From contig PJRA01000160.1 of assembly GCA_016987375.1 (NCBI GenBank), positions 2,150,419 through 2,214,418 on the forward strand: 64,000 nt of DNA, written 5' to 3'. A model generated the notes under the pieces. That model saw only the letters and a program-made list of their open reading frames with translations, was not told the DNA's origin and did no database searches. Numbering within the stretch: position 1 is the stretch's first letter; each line of letters starts with the position of its first letter. The stretch comes from Brachionus koreanus. Taxonomy: Eukaryota > Rotifera > Eurotatoria > Ploima > Brachionidae. Below are positions 60,168-64,000 of this stretch, in pieces. The position numbers and the translations under genes were made by a program.

Positions 60168-63100
60168 TTATTTTTTTTTTTTTTCAACTTTTTTAAAACT
60201 TCCTTCGGTTTCTTTTTTAGGTATAGTTAAATTAGTTGAATAAACTTTTGGTGACAAATTAGTTCTTTGTTTAAGATTTAATGAATTATTTAATGATGAA
60301 GATGAAGAAAATGAAGAATGCTGAGTTTGATTTTGAAGCTGGAATTGTCGCTGCAGTTCGCTTTTGTGGGCATTTGCATAACGTTCACTTAATTTTCGTC
60401 GTAAACATGGAACTTTTTTTCTTTCTTGAGCCACGGGCTGACATGGAGCGATAAAGGTCTGTGAATTATTTACATGTAAAGGATGTGGTACTTGTGGTGG
60501 CAAAAAATGTGGCGCAAAATTTTGAACATGATGAGTTGTTTGCAAAAGTCCTCCATTATAGGAATGTAAGTCATTAACAGTCGCTCCAAGACTTCTACGA
60601 CTGGACGTCGAGACAAGTGATGATGTAGAGCTATTTCTAGTGCTTGGATTTGACAAAACACTAAAGCCCGATAGCATCGGATTGCAAAAAATCTGATTTT
60701 CAGATGGGTTATAGTAATTTTGAAAATTATAAACCATAAATGAATTAGAAAAATTTATGTTACTAGCTAGATCTTTTGGTGTTATATTATAGCATAATTG
60801 ATGTGAATGAACTGGTGTGTAGCCTACTATAAATTTTTTTTTTGATGGGGATCGCTTTCTACCTCCTGTTTTTATACTAGTTTGATCAAATGGCACAGTT
60901 TTTAGATTAAGAGTGTTATTCAAACTTGCCATCATTAACTGTACAATTTCTGAATGCATTTTACCACAAACAATTTCATCATTTACATGAGTAATTATAT
61001 CATTAATTTTGAGACCACTGCTGAAAGCTGGACCTTGCTGGTCAATTTGTACAACTAAGTGTTGAATAGTATAAAAATCAGAATCACCATAGAACACTTT
61101 TATAGCACGTATAACAAAGCCAAATCCGCGAGAGCTTCTTTTGACTGTTATTTTGGGGCTTTTTGTTCCTGTCTCTATCATTTCCAGTAGAGGTGAAAAA
61201 TCATTAATTTCAGGTTTTATCTGAGAGTATGAATATTGATTGTGGGAGTGATAATTTTGAAAGTTGTTCATGCTACTATTTAAAGAAATAGCTTGCTTGC
61301 TTTTAAGAACTGGCTTTGCTTTTGGTGTTGGATTAGACACTCGATTTGAAATTGGGTTATTTAAATTTGGTTCTTTTTTATTAAAAAATATTAGTAAAAT
61401 TAAAATAAATCTTTAATTTGAAATGGTGGAAAAAAATAGTGATAAAAACTTAATAATTAATTTTATTACATGTTTAGTATTCGTTTGAATTTGGTTTGAA
61501 AGTGTATTTTATGATAGGTAAGAAAAGTCATTAAAGGGTAAAAATAGCTGCAGAATGATATTTGACAATGTGTCAATATTGAAAAATAAATTGTCTACTC
61601 AGTTTAATGTAGAAAAAGGGTCTGGGTAATTATGTGACCCATTGTTCACGAATTTTGTGACCTAAACCTTTTCTCGTAGTATGTGATCTGATCTGTTCAC
61701 ATGTTTTGTGACTTAAAATTATGTGAACAAAAAAAAGAAAAAAAATTTTAGGGGTCACGATATTTTTTAATGGTTCACATTATTCTTTTCTTTATCACAA
61801 AATTTTTCATTTGATCACATGATTATGTTAAGTAAAATTTGCTTAAAATTACTAACTCTTAAGATCTGAATGGAAAAAACTATAACTACAGTATCTAAAG
61901 GCTCATCAAACAAAAAAACATTAGGATATTGAGCAGTTAAATAGCCAATTTAAATATTCATTATTATTCATTAAGCTTTTTTTTAAATAATAAAATAGTA
62001 TCCAGCCACATTGTTCTTATCTTGGTCAATTTTTTTCTTGATCACATTTTTTCATTTTTGAACACATAATTTGACTTGTAAAAAAAATTTTATTCTTTAT
62101 TTTTTGTTCACAAAATTTTAGGTCACAAATTTGTGAACAATGGGCCAGATAATTACCCAGACCCCAGAAAAATTAATAAGTAATTTGACAGAAAAGTAGT
62201 TTAATTTCACGGCTAAAGAGGCAAACAGTAGCAAAATCAATATTTGAAAAAGACAAAGGTATATTCATCAATTAAGATTTAAATCAAAAGCTTTACTAAG
62301 AAGGCGAATTAAGTATCAATAATTATTAGAAAGGCATATAATTCTAGTAAAATTAAACTATTGTATACATCACTTTTTATTATCGTCACTATTATCACAT
62401 TTATATTCATCACTATTTAAGCAATGAAAAAATATTAAAAATTCTTTTTTTTATTAGATTTAAAAAGTTCGATTAGTTACTAATCGATTAGGAGATTAAT
62501 ATTGTTTTTTAAATCAAAAATATTATCACAAAGATATCAAAAAATTTTTTTTTAATTGAAACTTTTTTCAATAACTTACTTTTAAACAGATCTTTTGATT
62601 TTAAATTAGTTTTATTTGTTGGATTTGTTTTTGCTAAACTATTGCCTTGATTTTCTTTCTTGACTGAGTTGGTTGCAACACTTTTTGAACTATTTGGAAC
62701 AAACGAAGAAAACCATCGATTTAATTTACAATTTGAATTTTTGTTAGTTGAAACAGTTGCTTCTTGTTTGTTTGCATAACTATTCATTTGAGTTGACTTT
62801 TTCATGTCATTAATTTCTTTTTCTTTAGATGATTTGGATATCAAGTTAATTAAATTTGAATTTTTATGATGAACTGGTTGTAAACAATTTTTTAGCTTAT
62901 TGTTTGTAGTAGTTGGCGTAGTTGGTGTTGCTGCCGGAGTAGTGAGAGTGGATTTAGTAGTTTCGGCCGAAGATTGATTTTTAAAGGTGTTTTGATCCAA
63001 ACAAACAGTTGAATTCGACAAGATAGCTTCTTTCATATTTAGTTTTTTCGTTGAATCTTGTTTGAGATAATTTTGGTCACTAATTATATTTTTTTCTTCA

Positions 63101-63969
63101 GTACAAGCTTTTTCAGCTTCCAATGGGAGCGATCCATATTTTGGCATTTTTGATTTTTCATCAATTAAATTATTTCTAGAAGAAGAATTGATTGTGGAAA
63201 AAGAACCGGGATTATTTAAAGAATAAATGCTCATATTTGATCCTAGACCTGCATTGGCTCTTAAATTATTTGACGATTCATTGGTAAAAAGAATTGGAGA
63301 ATTATTATTAGAAATAGAGCTCAATCTAAATTTTGATGAACATGAAGAAAAACTAGCAAATAGTTCATTGTCTGTATCATCATCACTGTTTAAGCCATCT
63401 TTATTTTCACTTTCGCTTACCATCATTTTTTTATTTAGCAATTCGGTCAATATTTTATCTTCATTTGAATTTAATTTGTTTAAATTTGTAGTTGAATTTA
63501 CCTTGTATAAGGGTTGTTCGACTGGTAATGACAGAAAAGATGAGACTGGATTTAGATTGACGCTTGCCGGATCAGCTTCATGATTATATCGTTCAGATCT
63601 AGTGTCAAAATAGCTGGTATCATCGGGACCATCAAGCTGTGGAATAAATTCAGCTTTTATCCGCAAAAGATTGTTCCAATCAAGAAAATTAAAAAATGGA
63701 TGTTGTTTTATTTCAATAGCTCCATTGGCACCCAATCTTTTCAATGGATCATGAGCTAGTAAGCTTAAAATTAAATTTTTTGCATCTTCTGGTATTTGAA
63801 TGATGTCGTCATCGTCTTCAGGCCAACATATTTCACCATTTATCACATTCGAAAATAACTCTTCGGGTGTATTTCCGTTGAATGGAGCAATACTTGTAAA
63901 AAACTCATACAAAATAATTCCCATAGACCACCAGTCAACTGTTTTGCCATAACTTTGTCTCAATATAAC
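60168..63969 (-). CDS. MAST: MAST family kinase copy 2, 3' part only (cut by window end)
   Basis: Two exons are inside the window: 63969-62580 and 61372-60168, joined in phase exactly as in copy 1. The first encodes the C-lobe from [21 protein letters not shown] through the AGC tail [14 protein letters not shown], then a Ser/Asn-rich linker. The second encodes the PDZ domain ([34 protein letters not shown]) and a short tail. The kinase ATP-binding half and all N-terminal domains lie beyond the window. The C-lobe is nearly identical to copy 1 but the linker after RYNH is quite different. The tail after PDZ is much shorter (ends VEKKKK in a poly-A/T tract, about 400 exon codons against 677), so the true 3' end may be longer or truncated by slippage. 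Confidence 0.88.
61373..62579. other. Intron 8 of MAST copy 2
   Basis: 1.2-kb intron in the same position and phase as intron 8 of copy 1, but holding a MITE insertion at 61618-62165. Confidence 0.6.
61618..62165. mobile_element. MITE with about 45-bp terminal inverted repeats and AGAAAAA target duplication
   Basis: The left end gggtctgggtaattatgtga matches the reverse complement of the right end (gggtctgggtaattatctgg), and the match continues through cccattgttcac and gtgaccta. The heptamer AGAAAAA flanks both sides (61611-61617 and 62166-62172). The 548-bp interior repeats gtgaac and gatcac words and has no transposase. A 7-8 bp duplication suggests a hAT-like source. Confidence 0.82.
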
Positions 63970-64000
63970 CTAATTTAATTTTAAGAGAATAAAAAAAAAA

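Noticed and set aside
1..64000. CRISPR arrays, rRNA genes, tRNA genes
   Set aside because: No regularly spaced repeats, no rRNA blocks and no convincing cloverleaf with a B-box-like GGTTCGAATCC were seen; a tRNAscan run would be decisive.

Overview
The window is extremely AT-rich eukaryotic DNA. Its genes are split by many short introns (mostly about 50-60 bp, GT-AG), and all recognisable proteins are animal-like: CCZ1, ribosomal protein L18, an SGSM1/2 RUN-TBC protein, a lamin-tail-domain protein, MAST kinases and PSMD5. The combination of compact introns, very low GC, LMNTD-type lamin-tail protein and abundant Tc1/mariner and CR1/jockey-like relics would fit a small invertebrate such as a monogonont rotifer; that placement is inference. 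I rebuilt splice forms by checking reading phase across each intron.

Layout. 1.2-1.6 kb: small two-exon gene of unknown function (-), divergent from CCZ1 (+, 2.2-4.2 kb). 4.5-6.0 kb: 5'-truncated non-LTR retrotransposon with two in-frame stops. 7.2-10 kb: an orphan ORF, a TA-flanked MITE, and a single-exon type II membrane protein (-). 10.7-11.9 kb: Ser-rich disordered protein whose first exon I could not find. 14.2-15.3 kb: RPL18 (-) with an ATG-only first coding exon and two related C/D-box snoRNA candidates in its two longest introns. 15.8-17.8 kb: MITEs, a mariner relic and an assembly gap. 19.6-27.2 kb: complete SGSM1/2-like gene (+). 29.1-35.2 kb: lamin-tail/coiled-coil gene (+). 35.4-40.5 kb: a 573-bp direct duplication, each copy carrying an identical 26-codon Gly/Tyr-rich microgene, flanking a Tc1 relic and an intronless secreted protein (-) with a DFDDT motif. 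41.7-49.8 kb: complete MAST-type kinase (-). 55.6-57.5 kb: PSMD5 (+). 60.2-64.0 kb: 3' part of a second MAST gene (-), cut by the window end.

The most notable items are: (1) a 421-bp tract, including intron bases, that differs at only two positions between the two MAST genes although the adjoining exon sequence is unrelated at nucleotide level, which points to gene conversion; (2) the duplicated Gly/Tyr microgene with a myristoylation-like N-terminus; (3) the secreted intronless DFDDT protein between the two microgene copies; and (4) the paired intronic snoRNA candidates. The genes do not form one pathway: CCZ1 and SGSM both act in Rab/Rap membrane traffic, the rest are housekeeping, cytoskeletal or signalling genes. 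I see no prokaryote-like operon, CRISPR array or convincing tRNA.
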